Source of the DNA: Xanthomonas sp. NCPPB 1128
Lineage (GTDB): Bacteria > Pseudomonadota > Gammaproteobacteria > Xanthomonadales > Xanthomonadaceae
Assembly (NCBI RefSeq): GCF_001043115.1
Contig: NZ_LFME01000008.1
Location: forward strand, 81,313-145,312
Length of the DNA: 64,000 bases
Direction of reading: 5' to 3'
Below the pieces are notes generated by a model, which saw only the letters and a list, made by a program, of their open reading frames with translations, was not told the DNA's origin and ran no database searches. The position numbers and the translations under genes are program-made. Below, piece after piece: positions 55,965-64,000 of this stretch. Within the stretch, counting starts at the first letter, position 1; each line of letters opens with the position of its first letter.

Positions 55965-57107
55965 ATGGCCTGGAACACACCTGGCGGCAAGGGCGGAGAC
56001 GGCCCCGACAATCACGGGCGCGGTCCCTGGCCGCCGCGTGGCGGCAATGGGGGAGGAAAGTGGGGCGGCTTGCCCGGTCCGTTGAAGGACCTGTTCGGCG
56101 ACGGCGGCGGCATCGGCCGCTGGATCCTGGGTGCGGTGGTGCTGGTGTTGCTGTTCAGCAGCTTCCAGTTGATCGGCGAGCAGCAGCGCGGCGTGGTCCT
56201 GCGTTTCGGCCAGTTCTCGCGGATCCTGCAGCCGGGCCCGAACTTCAAGCTGCCGTGGCCAATCGAGACCGTGCGCAAGGTCGATGCCACCCGCATCAAG
56301 ACCTTCGACAGCCAGTTGCCGGTGCTGACCGGCGACGAGAACATCGTCAACGTCTCGCTCAACGTGCAGTACCGGGTCGAGGACCCGCGCACCTACGTGT
56401 TCGGCGCGCGCAACGCCGACCTGGTGCTGGAGCAGGCCGCGCAGAGCGCGGTGCGCGAGCAGATCGGTCGTTCGGATCTCAACACTGTGCTCAACAACCG
56501 CGGGCCGATGGCGGTGGCCGCGCGCGAGCGCCTGCAGGCCGCGCTGAAGGCCTATCACACCGGCCTGATCGTGACCGGTCTGACCCTGCCCGACGCACGT
56601 CCGCCGGAAGAAGTGAAGTCGGCCTTCGACGAGGTCAACGGCGCCCAGCAGGTCAAGGAGCGGCTGATCAACGAGGCCCAGGCCTACGCCGCCAAGGTGG
56701 TGCCGGAGGCGCGCGGCCAGGCGGCACGCACCCGCACCGTCGCCGAAGGCTACAAGGAAGCGGCGATCGCCCGCGCGCAGGGCGACGCCGAGCGCTTCAC
56801 CCTGCTGCAGCAGCAGTACCAGAACGCGCCGGAGGTCACCCGCAAGCGGCTGTGGCTGGAGACGATCCAGCAGGTGCTGGCGGAGAACCGCAAGGTCATC
56901 GGCGGCGATGGCCGCCAACTGATCTACGTGCCGATGCCGGCCGACAACAAGGCGCCGGCTGCTTCGACGCCGCCGACGCCGACCACGTCGCTGCCGACGG
57001 TGCCGCAGGAGGTGTTGATGCCGGCGTTGAACAGCAGTTCGGCCGAAAGTGTCCGCAACCCGGAGCGCACGCCGCGCCCGACCGGCCGTGAGGAGATCCA
57101 GCGATGA
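55965..57107 (+). CDS. hflK: FtsH protease modulator HflK
   Basis: SPFH/band-7 protein of 380 residues forming with HflC the membrane complex that encloses and modulates FtsH. A Gly/Pro-rich cytoplasmic tail (residues 1-45) precedes one membrane helix (WILGAVVLVLLFSSFQLI) and the prohibitin domain (GEQQRGVVLRFGQFSRILQPGPNFKLPWPIE ... DENIVNVSLNVQYRVEDPRTYVF). It overlaps hflC by four bases (ATGA). A TAGAAT at 55893-55898 is a possible -10 of its promoter. Confidence 0.96.
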   Translation: MAWNTPGGKGGDGPDNHGRGPWPPRGGNGGGKWGGLPGPLKDLFGDGGGIGRWILGAVVLVLLFSSFQLIGEQQRGVVLRFGQFSRILQPGPNFKLPWPIETVRKVDATRIKTFDSQLPVLTGDENIVNVSLNVQYRVEDPRTYVFGARNADLVLEQAAQSAVREQIGRSDLNTVLNNRGPMAVAARERLQAALKAYHTGLIVTGLTLPDARPPEEVKSAFDEVNGAQQVKERLINEAQAYAAKVVPEARGQAARTRTVAEGYKEAAIARAQGDAERFTLLQQQYQNAPEVTRKRLWLETIQQVLAENRKVIGGDGRQLIYVPMPADNKAPAASTPPTPTTSLPTVPQEVLMPALNSSSAESVRNPERTPRPTGREEIQR

Positions 57108-57970
57108 AACTGTCATTGTGGGCGGGCATTGCCGTCGTCGCGCTGTTCGCGCTGCTCAGTTCGGTGTTCGTGGTGCCCGAGGACAAGGCGGCGATGGTGC
57201 TGAACCTGGGCCGCGTGGTGCGTGCCGACCTCAAGCCGGGCCTGCACTTCAAGGTGCCGCTGGTCGAGTCGGTGCGCATGTTCGACCGCCGCTTCCAGGT
57301 GATCGACACCAACCCGGCGCGCTACTTCACCGCCGAGCAGAAGGACGTCAGCGTCAGCTTCTTCGCCATCGGCTACATCTCCGACGTGCGCGCCTTCTAC
57401 CGCGCCACCCAAGGCGGCGACGAGAAGGTGGCCAACAGCCTGCTGGCGCCGATCATCACCGACTCACTGCGCAACCAGATCAACTCGCGCACCCTGCAGC
57501 AGCTGGTGTCCGGCGACCGCAGCGAGCTGATCGCCAAGCAGCTGGTGGCGATCAACGCGGCCAGCAAGACCCTGGGCATGCAGATCGTCGACCTGCGCAT
57601 CAAGCAGATCGACCTGCCGACCGACAGCCAGGTGATCACCGACGTGTACGAGCGCATGCGCGCGCAGCGCAAGCAGGAAGCGGCCAAGCTGCGCGCCGAG
57701 GGCGAGGAGCAGGCGCTGACCATCCGCGCCCAGGCCGACCGCGAAAGCACGGTGCTGGTCGCCGAGGCCGAACGCGACGCGCAGAAGCTGCGCGGCGAAG
57801 GCGATGCCGAGGCCGCCAGCGTGTACGGCAAGGCCGGCTCCGCCGACCCGTCGTTCTACGCGTTCTACCGCAGCCTGGAGGCCTACCGCGGCGCCATGGC
57901 CGACGGCAACGGCGTGATCGTGCTCGACAAGAACGATCCGTTCCTGCAGTACCTCAAGAGCGAGCGCTGA
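57104..57970 (+). CDS. hflC: FtsH protease modulator HflC
   Basis: A 288-residue band-7 partner of HflK. The N-terminal helix (LWAGIAVVALFALLSSVFVV) leads to VPEDKAAMVLNLGRVVRADLKPGLHFKVPLVESV, the SPFH core and the charged coiled-coil helix RMRAQRKQEAAKLRAEGEEQALTIRAQADRE. The FYRSLEAYRGAM segment near the end is conserved in HflC. Start overlaps the hflK stop. Confidence 0.96.
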   Translation: MKLSLWAGIAVVALFALLSSVFVVPEDKAAMVLNLGRVVRADLKPGLHFKVPLVESVRMFDRRFQVIDTNPARYFTAEQKDVSVSFFAIGYISDVRAFYRATQGGDEKVANSLLAPIITDSLRNQINSRTLQQLVSGDRSELIAKQLVAINAASKTLGMQIVDLRIKQIDLPTDSQVITDVYERMRAQRKQEAAKLRAEGEEQALTIRAQADRESTVLVAEAERDAQKLRGEGDAEAASVYGKAGSADPSFYAFYRSLEAYRGAMADGNGVIVLDKNDPFLQYLKSER

Positions 57971-57973
57971 GGG

Positions 57974-58148
57974 CGGGGATTGGGGAGTCGAGAGTGGGGA
58001 TTCGCAAGAGCGGGTCCCCGGTCTCTGACGATGTACAGGGGGGCCGGCTGCATGCGGCTGGCGCCCGGCGCTGGAAGCCTTTGTAGGAGCGACTTCAGTC
58101 GCGACGAGCCTTCCTGGTAAAGCCTGTCGCGACTGAAGTCGCTCCTAC
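57974..58148. repeat. Family-C array and family-A' inverted pair
   Basis: A GGGGATTGGGGAGTCG array (57974-58005) is followed by arms 58083-58105 and 58126-58148 in the variant GTAGGAGCGACTTCAGTCGC, where both arms carry the same paired change (C/G to T/A) relative to family A. The covariation keeps the hairpin intact. Spacer 20 bases. Confidence 0.85.
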
Positions 58149-58205
58149 AAGGTCAACACGCTTGAGCGCCGCGCGCTCCGCCCATTCCCGCTTGCCGAGA
58201 CCCCC

Positions 58206-58391
58206 ATGCACGATCTGATCGCCGCGGTGTGCCTGGTCGTCGTCTTCGAAGGCCTGATCCTGCTGGTGGCGCCGGAAGCCTGGAAGCGGATGGTGCAGCA
58301 GATGCTGGCCATGCCGGCCACGCAATTGCGGATCGCCGGTGGGGTGGCCCTGGCGGTGGGATTGCTCGCCTTGCTGTGGGTTCGCGCCTGA
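58206..58391 (+). CDS. DUF2065 (YjeT-like) small membrane protein
   Basis: A 61-residue protein with two hydrophobic helices (LIAAVCLVVVFEGLILLVAP and IAGGVALAVGLLALLWV) around a short basic loop (WKRMVQQMLAMP). This is the conserved YjeT/DUF2065 family found between hflC and purA in many proteobacteria. Function unknown; association with the HflKC-FtsH complex is only suggested by position. ATG is preceded by GAGACCCCC, a weak ribosome site. Confidence 0.88.
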   Translation: MHDLIAAVCLVVVFEGLILLVAPEAWKRMVQQMLAMPATQLRIAGGVALAVGLLALLWVRA

Positions 58392-58475
58392 CCCCGCATC
58401 CCGATTGCTGCCGTCGGGCAGGTCGCTGAACGCGGCAGGGGAAGGGGTGGTGACCGCCACCCAAAACCCGGATAA

Positions 58476-59951
<1,476 letters not shown>

Positions 59952-59968
59952 GGCGGGCAGCACGTGGC

Positions 59969-59994
59969 TCCTTCTCCCGCATGCGGGAGAAGGA
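59969..59994. repeat. Perfect 26-bp palindrome (family-D-like)
   Basis: CTTCTCCCGCA meets TGCGGGAGAAG without a spacer, flanked by complementary bases to 26 bp. The CTTCTCCC/GGGAGAAG arms match the end of the family-D repeats at about 18041-18060. Confidence 0.75.
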
Positions 59995-60012
59995 AGTACC
60001 GAGTCTCCAGAG

Positions 60013-60040
60013 AGCCCCGCGACAGCGGGGCTTTTTATTT
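60013..60040 (+). terminator. purA terminator
   Basis: AGCCCCGC (60013-60020), loop GACA, GCGGGGCT (60025-60032), then TTTTATTT. A textbook intrinsic terminator. Confidence 0.93.
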
Positions 60041-60260
60041 CACACCGCACACTGACACGCGTAATGCAGTGCGCCGTGCATGCACGTGGGAGGACAGCTG
60101 GCCGAGCAGCGTGCGCACGCTTTCTGGCTGCTCGACGCAATCGGAGTTGCCGGAGTGCCATTGCCTACACTGCGGTCCGCGTCCATCTGCGGCTGCCGCA
60201 AAGCTGCGCTAGCATTCCGCGCGGCGCACGCATGCCGCCACTCGACAAGGACGACCGCCG

Positions 60261-61496
60261 ATGTTCGCTGCACTGTTCGACACGCTGTTCAACCGCACGC
60301 CCAGCCCCGATGCCTTCGCCAGGTTGTACACCGACGCCCTGCGCGCGCGGGGCTATCGCGAGGAGCTGGTCTATCAGTCTGACGCGTTCCGGCTGGTCGG
60401 CGGCAATGGCTACACCATCTACCTGCACAACGCCTATCAGGCCTACAGGACCGCGACGCGCAAAGGCCGCGCCGAGGCATTGCGCGCCTATGTGACGTCC
60501 TCGCTCAACGCGCAGGAAGAGAGTGGCAGGGAAAAGACATTCGACGAAGTGCGCGCGACGCTGATGCCGGTGATTCGCAATCGCGGCATGTTCGAGGAGA
60601 TGCGGCTGGAGCACTTGCTGGAGAAAGGCCTCGATGCGCCATTACCGTACGCATGGCGCGACATTGCCGAGGATTGCGTCGAGCTGCTGGCGCTGGACCT
60701 GCCGGACACGATCTCCACGCTGTTCCAGGGCCCGCGTGCGGCATGGGGGATCACTCTGGACGAAGGCCTGGCCATCGCCCGCGACAATCTGCGCGATGCA
60801 ACGGTCGACCATTTCGTCGAAGTCGCGCCGGGCGTGTTCCGCGGCGCATGGCAGGATGCCTACGACACCAGCCGCGCCTTGCTGCCCGACGTGCTGTACC
60901 GCGTACCGGTGGCGGGCAATCCGCTGTTTATGCTGCCGGCGCGCGACTGCCTGCTGGTGGTGGGCGACCGTGACGCCGCCGCCATCGGCGCGATGCTGGA
61001 GCTGAGCGTGGAAGCAGCCGCGCAAGGTCGCAACGTTTCCGCATTGGTGTTCACTTACGACGAGGCACGCCGCATGGTGCCGTTCGCGCTGGCGTTGCCC
61101 GAGCATCGCCAGCGCCAGGCCGACCTGCGCCGGTTGCTGGACGCGCCTGCCTATGCCGATCAGAAGGCAGCGCTGGACAAGCTCCACGACGCGACCGACC
61201 AGGACATCTTCGTCGCGTCGTTCAGTGTCTACCAGGAGCGCGACGACGGTGGGCGGCAGTTTTCGCTCTGCACCTGGACCAAGGGCGTCGATACCTTGCT
61301 GCCCAGGGCCGACCGGATCGCCTTGGTCGTTCCGCGCGACGACGCCGAGGAGGAAGAGGTCGTCCTGGTGTCCTGGGGCGAAGCTGTTGCGGCGTTCGGC
61401 GACCTGATGGAGCCACAGCCGCCGCTGTATCCGTCGCGTTACCGCGTGCAAGCGTTTCCCGATGACGCGCAGCTCAAGCAGCTTACGCCGCTGTAA
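60261..61496 (+). CDS. DUF1444-like (YtpQ-related) hypothetical protein
   Basis: A soluble 411-residue protein of unknown function. The central part (PYAWRDIAEDCVELLALDLPDTIS, WGITLDEGLAIARDNLRDATV, DAYDTSRALLPDVLYR, GNPLFMLPARDCLLVVGD) resembles the layout of the DUF1444/YtpQ family, whose role is unknown. The last third (QERDDGGRQFSLCTWTKGVDTLLPRADRIALV) seems specific. No signal peptide or membrane helix. It stands alone between the purA terminator and a 302-base gap. The DUF1444 link is by eye only. Confidence 0.65.
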   Translation: MFAALFDTLFNRTPSPDAFARLYTDALRARGYREELVYQSDAFRLVGGNGYTIYLHNAYQAYRTATRKGRAEALRAYVTSSLNAQEESGREKTFDEVRATLMPVIRNRGMFEEMRLEHLLEKGLDAPLPYAWRDIAEDCVELLALDLPDTISTLFQGPRAAWGITLDEGLAIARDNLRDATVDHFVEVAPGVFRGAWQDAYDTSRALLPDVLYRVPVAGNPLFMLPARDCLLVVGDRDAAAIGAMLELSVEAAAQGRNVSALVFTYDEARRMVPFALALPEHRQRQADLRRLLDAPAYADQKAALDKLHDATDQDIFVASFSVYQERDDGGRQFSLCTWTKGVDTLLPRADRIALVVPRDDAEEEEVVLVSWGEAVAAFGDLMEPQPPLYPSRYRVQAFPDDAQLKQLTPL

Positions 61497-61798
61497 TGGG
61501 CGGGGATCACGACTGGGGCTGCGTGGGTGTTCTGCTTGCTACCGACCTCACCCCAGCCGCTCTCCCGGTTGGAGATGGGCTGATTGCGGTACACCCTGGC
61601 GCAGGCGCGTGCAGGCTTAGCGTGCATTACGTAGCTTTCCGCATGGGATAAAACTCAAGAAATCGCCTCTGCGGCCGATAGCAGCGCACGGATCGGCGTC
61701 GCTGCACATCGGCAGCGACACGCGGGGACCCGCTTGCGACGGCAGCCGCCGCGCCCAGGGCTCCGTCGTGCGCCGTGGCATCTTGGGGGAGAACGGCA
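61497..61798. other. Gap before the GGDEF gene
   Basis: No gene supported. A decayed family-D element (CCTCACCCCAGCCGCTCTCCC, about 61546-61575) is present. The final bases carry GGGGGAG (61786-61792), the ribosome site for the GTG start at 61799. Confidence 0.55.
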
Positions 61799-64000
61799 GT
61801 GCGCAGTCGCTTGGTTTGGCAGTCGCTCGGGGCGCTGCTGTGGTGGGGTGTGCTCGTGCCGGGCGTGGCGGCACAGACGGTGATAACGCCCGCGTGTGCG
61901 CCGGCACAGGCGTTGCCGGCCTGCGTGGCGGCCGTGCGTGCCGACGACCCGGCGGCTGCGCTGCGCATGGGCATGCCGGCCTGGGACGCCGCCACCGACA
62001 AGCAGGGCCTGATTCCCCTCGGCCTGGAACTGGTGGACGCGGCCTCTGCCGCCGGCAAGCCGGAGACCGTGGTCGCCCTCGGCTCGGCCCTGCTCACCCA
62101 GCCGCTGTCGCCGCCGCAGCGCCTGCGCCTGTTCAAGCAACTCAACGGCGCCATCTGGCAGCCGCGCGACGCCGCCCGCATCGCCGAACTCGAAGCCGAC
62201 ATGCGACGGCTGGAGAAGGACCTGCCGGACGACCCGCATATCGCCGAACTGTGGCGGCAGCTGGCCGCTTCCTACTACCTGATGGGCGCGCAGGACGATG
62301 CATTGCGGGTCGCGCGCATCGCCCTGTCGAAGGTGCGCAAACATCCCGACCTGGTGGAGTACAACGCCAACCAGATCATCTTCATCGTGTCCTCGCAGCA
62401 GGGGCGCATGCCCGATGCCATCGCCGCCTTGCTCGAAGTGGAGCGGGTGGGCAAGGCGCTGGGCAAGCCGGACGACGCCGCCATGTTGCACAACGCCACC
62501 GGCGTGTTCGTGTATGCGCACGAATGGGAAAAGGCGATCGAATATGGCCAGCGCGCCCTGGCCGCCTACGACCTCAAGCCGCGCAAGGGGCTTGCGCGTG
62601 CCGACGTGCTCAACAACCTCGGCTCGGCCTACGAAGGCGCCAACGAACTGCCGCGCGCCGAGGCCATCTACCGGCAAGCGCTGGCGGCGGCGCGCGCCGA
62701 CGACAAGGCGTCGGTGATCGGTCCCCTGAACAACCTCGCCAACGTGCTGCGTCGCCAGCATCGCCCGCAGGAGGCGTTGCCGCTGCTGCGCGAAGCCGCC
62801 GCCGCCCTGGAGAACGTCGCGCGTGGCGGCGATCATGGTGACAACGGCGAGGCGGCCATCGTCTATTCCAACCTCGGCGTCACCCTCGCCGACCTCGGCC
62901 AGCGCGAGGCGGCGGCCACCGCGTTCGAGCGCTCGCGGCAACTGTTCGCGCAGTCGGACAACGTGCCACGGCGGCTGGAGCTGTACCCGCGCATGATCGA
63001 CAACCTCGACGCACTCGGCCGCGACCGCGAGGCGCTGGCGCTGATGCGCGAGTACAAAGCGGTCAACGACGATGCGGTGAACGTCGAATCCAAGACCCGC
63101 ATCGCCGAGCTGGAATCGGCGGTGGACCTGGCGCGCAAGAAGAGCGAACTGGCGGCGCTTGGCCGCACCCGCGCCGCCGAACAGGCCGCCTACGCGCAAC
63201 TGCAGGCGCGCGAACAGCGCCAGCGCAGCGTGCTCTACGGCTTGCTGGCCGCGCTGCTGGCGCTGGCCGGCTTCTTCCTGCTGAAGGTGCGCGAAGGCCG
63301 CATACGCCGGCGCGTCAACGCCGAACTGGCGCGCAAGAACGACGAGATCCAGACCCAGCACCGCGAACTGGAACAACTCACCGCCACCATTCGCCGCCAG
63401 AGCGAAGAGGACGCCCTCACCGGCCTGCGCAACCGCCGCTACGTCACCGCCTGGCTGCAGGCGCGCGAGGCCGCCGCGACGCCCGAGCGCACGCAGGAAC
63501 CGCTGCTGATCGCCTTGCTGGACATCGACCACTTCAAGCGCGTCAACGACCTGCACGGCCACGAAGGCGGCGACCACGCGCTGATGCACCTGGGCGACCT
63601 GCTGCGCGAGTGCGCGCGCAGTTCCGACGTCATCGCCCGCTGGGGCGGCGAAGAATTCCTGTGGATCTGCCCCGGCGGCACCCTGGCCGACGCCCCGCGC
63701 CTGTTCCGCCGCCTGCGCGAGCGCCTGCAGGCCGACCCGCTGGTGCGCCCGACCGGACGCATTGCCCTCACCGTGTCGATGGGCGTCAGCCTGTTCCCCG
63801 CCCATCCTGGCGGCGACTGGCCGCTGAGCCTGCGCATCGCCGATGCCGCCCTGTATCGCGCCAAGCGCGCCGGTCGCGATCGGTGGGTGGGGCTGACGCT
63901 GGAAGGTGGGGCTAGCGACCTCGGCGCCGATGTGTCGCTGGAGGTGCTGGAGGCGGAAGGGCAGCTGCGGCAGACGGGGGGTGGGGGCGATGGGGTGGTG
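61799..64000 (+). CDS. TPR-GGDEF diguanylate cyclase (3' end outside window)
   Basis: At least 734 codons from GTG 61799, which has GGGGGAG seven bases upstream; no stop occurs before the window ends. A signal peptide (SLGALLWWGVLVPGVAAQ) leads to a periplasmic TPR array (about residues 100-420, e.g. ADVLNNLGSAYEGANELPRAEAIYRQAL), a coiled coil, a membrane helix near 477-497 (VLYGLLAALLALAGFFLL), a second coiled coil and a GGDEF domain. The active site is GGEEF (616-620) and the inhibitory I-site RSSD (607-610) is kept, so it should make cyclic di-GMP under product inhibition. The periplasmic TPRs probably sense a ligand or partner protein. Confidence 0.93.
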   Translation, partial: MRSRLVWQSLGALLWWGVLVPGVAAQTVITPACAPAQALPACVAAVRADDPAAALRMGMPAWDAATDKQGLIPLGLELVDAASAAGKPETVVALGSALLTQPLSPPQRLRLFKQLNGAIWQPRDAARIAELEADMRRLEKDLPDDPHIAELWRQLAASYYLMGAQDDALRVARIALSKVRKHPDLVEYNANQIIFIVSSQQGRMPDAIAALLEVERVGKALGKPDDAAMLHNATGVFVYAHEWEKAIEYGQRALAAYDLKPRKGLARADVLNNLGSAYEGANELPRAEAIYRQALAAARADDKASVIGPLNNLANVLRRQHRPQEALPLLREAAAALENVARGGDHGDNGEAAIVYSNLGVTLADLGQREAAATAFERSRQLFAQSDNVPRRLELYPRMIDNLDALGRDREALALMREYKAVNDDAVNVESKTRIAELESAVDLARKKSELAALGRTRAAEQAAYAQLQAREQRQRSVLYGLLAALLALAGFFLLKVREGRIRRRVNAELARKNDEIQTQHRELEQLTATIRRQSEEDALTGLRNRRYVTAWLQAREAAATPERTQEPLLIALLDIDHFKRVNDLHGHEGGDHALMHLGDLLRECARSSDVIARWGGEEFLWICPGGTLADAPRLFRRLRERLQADPLVRPTGRIALTVSMGVSLFPAHPGGDWPLSLRIADAALYRAKRAGRDRWVGLTLEGGASDLGADVSLEVLEAEGQLRQTGGGGDGVV

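Larger units (their letters stand above)
59952..60260. other. Gap after purA with two hairpins
   Basis: No gene seen. After a palindromic family-D-like hairpin and the purA terminator, the remaining 220 bases contain no motif I can name; short open frames have no family features. Confidence 0.55.

Noticed and set aside
61655..63805. 716-codon minus-strand frame opposite the GGDEF gene
   Set aside because: The plus-strand frame shows a signal peptide, TPRs and GGEEF; the antisense translation shows nothing.

Overview
The window is high-GC, gene-dense chromosomal DNA from a gammaproteobacterium of the Xanthomonadaceae, most likely Xanthomonas. The evidence is the fabF-pabB-mltG-tmk-holB-pilZ gene order, a lexA2-imuA-imuB-dnaE2 mutagenesis cassette with a TGTACA-type LexA2 operator, Xanthomonas-style TonB-dependent receptors, and many copies of the short palindromic intergenic repeats (GTAGGAGCGGCTTCAGCCG type) typical of this group. 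I saw no rRNA, CRISPR array, transposase or integrase. Both ends cut genes: fabF on the left, a TPR-GGDEF diguanylate cyclase on the right.

Layout. 1-4741: end of fabF, then a tightly overlapping operon for folate (pabB), murein processing (mltG), dTMP kinase (tmk), DNA polymerase III delta' (holB) and the type IV pilus PilZ protein. 4785-4947: tRNA-Val(CAC) with promoter and terminator. 5004-6649: a visibly AT-richer two-gene insert, a HipA-type kinase followed by a protein that looks like a HipS/HipA-N-subdomain fused to a HIRAN domain; this is the most novel-looking system here. 6911-13680: a Nei/Fpg-like glycosylase and the convergent LexA2-controlled translesion cassette. 13738-22476: the methylcitrate (propionate) cluster prpB-DUF1003-prpC-acnD-SRPBCC-prpF, divergent from an HTH-citrate-synthase fusion; a perfect 17-bp palindrome lies between the two arms. 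22886-26170: TonB receptor and nucleoside hydrolase. 26688-31625: an alpha-2-macroglobulin lipoprotein. 31989-34631: MFS-HAD-DeoR operon. 34877-38750: large TonB receptor with glycerophosphodiesterase. 38895-40040: secreted esterase (minus strand). 40470-47796: MacAB-like efflux genes followed by an NtrC/NtrY-type two-component pair, with a sigma-54-like promoter and an upstream palindrome. 48102-50495: PBP1C. 51077-52175: ferritin-like protein and peroxiredoxin. 52345-53836: Hsp20 (with a heat-shock-type promoter) and a CbpA-like DnaJ protein. 54358-55822: CheY-like regulator and quinone oxidoreductase. 55965-59951: hflK-hflC, a DUF2065 protein and purA. 60261-64000: a DUF1444-like protein and the diguanylate cyclase.

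Intergenic regions carry several repeat families: A/B palindromic elements often arranged as inverted pairs (REPIN-like), G-rich GGGATTCGGGATTGGGG arrays, CTCTCCC/GGGTGAGGGTACGG elements, and one ~280-nt structured element near 50640-50935. All assignments are from reading the sequence; no database search was possible.
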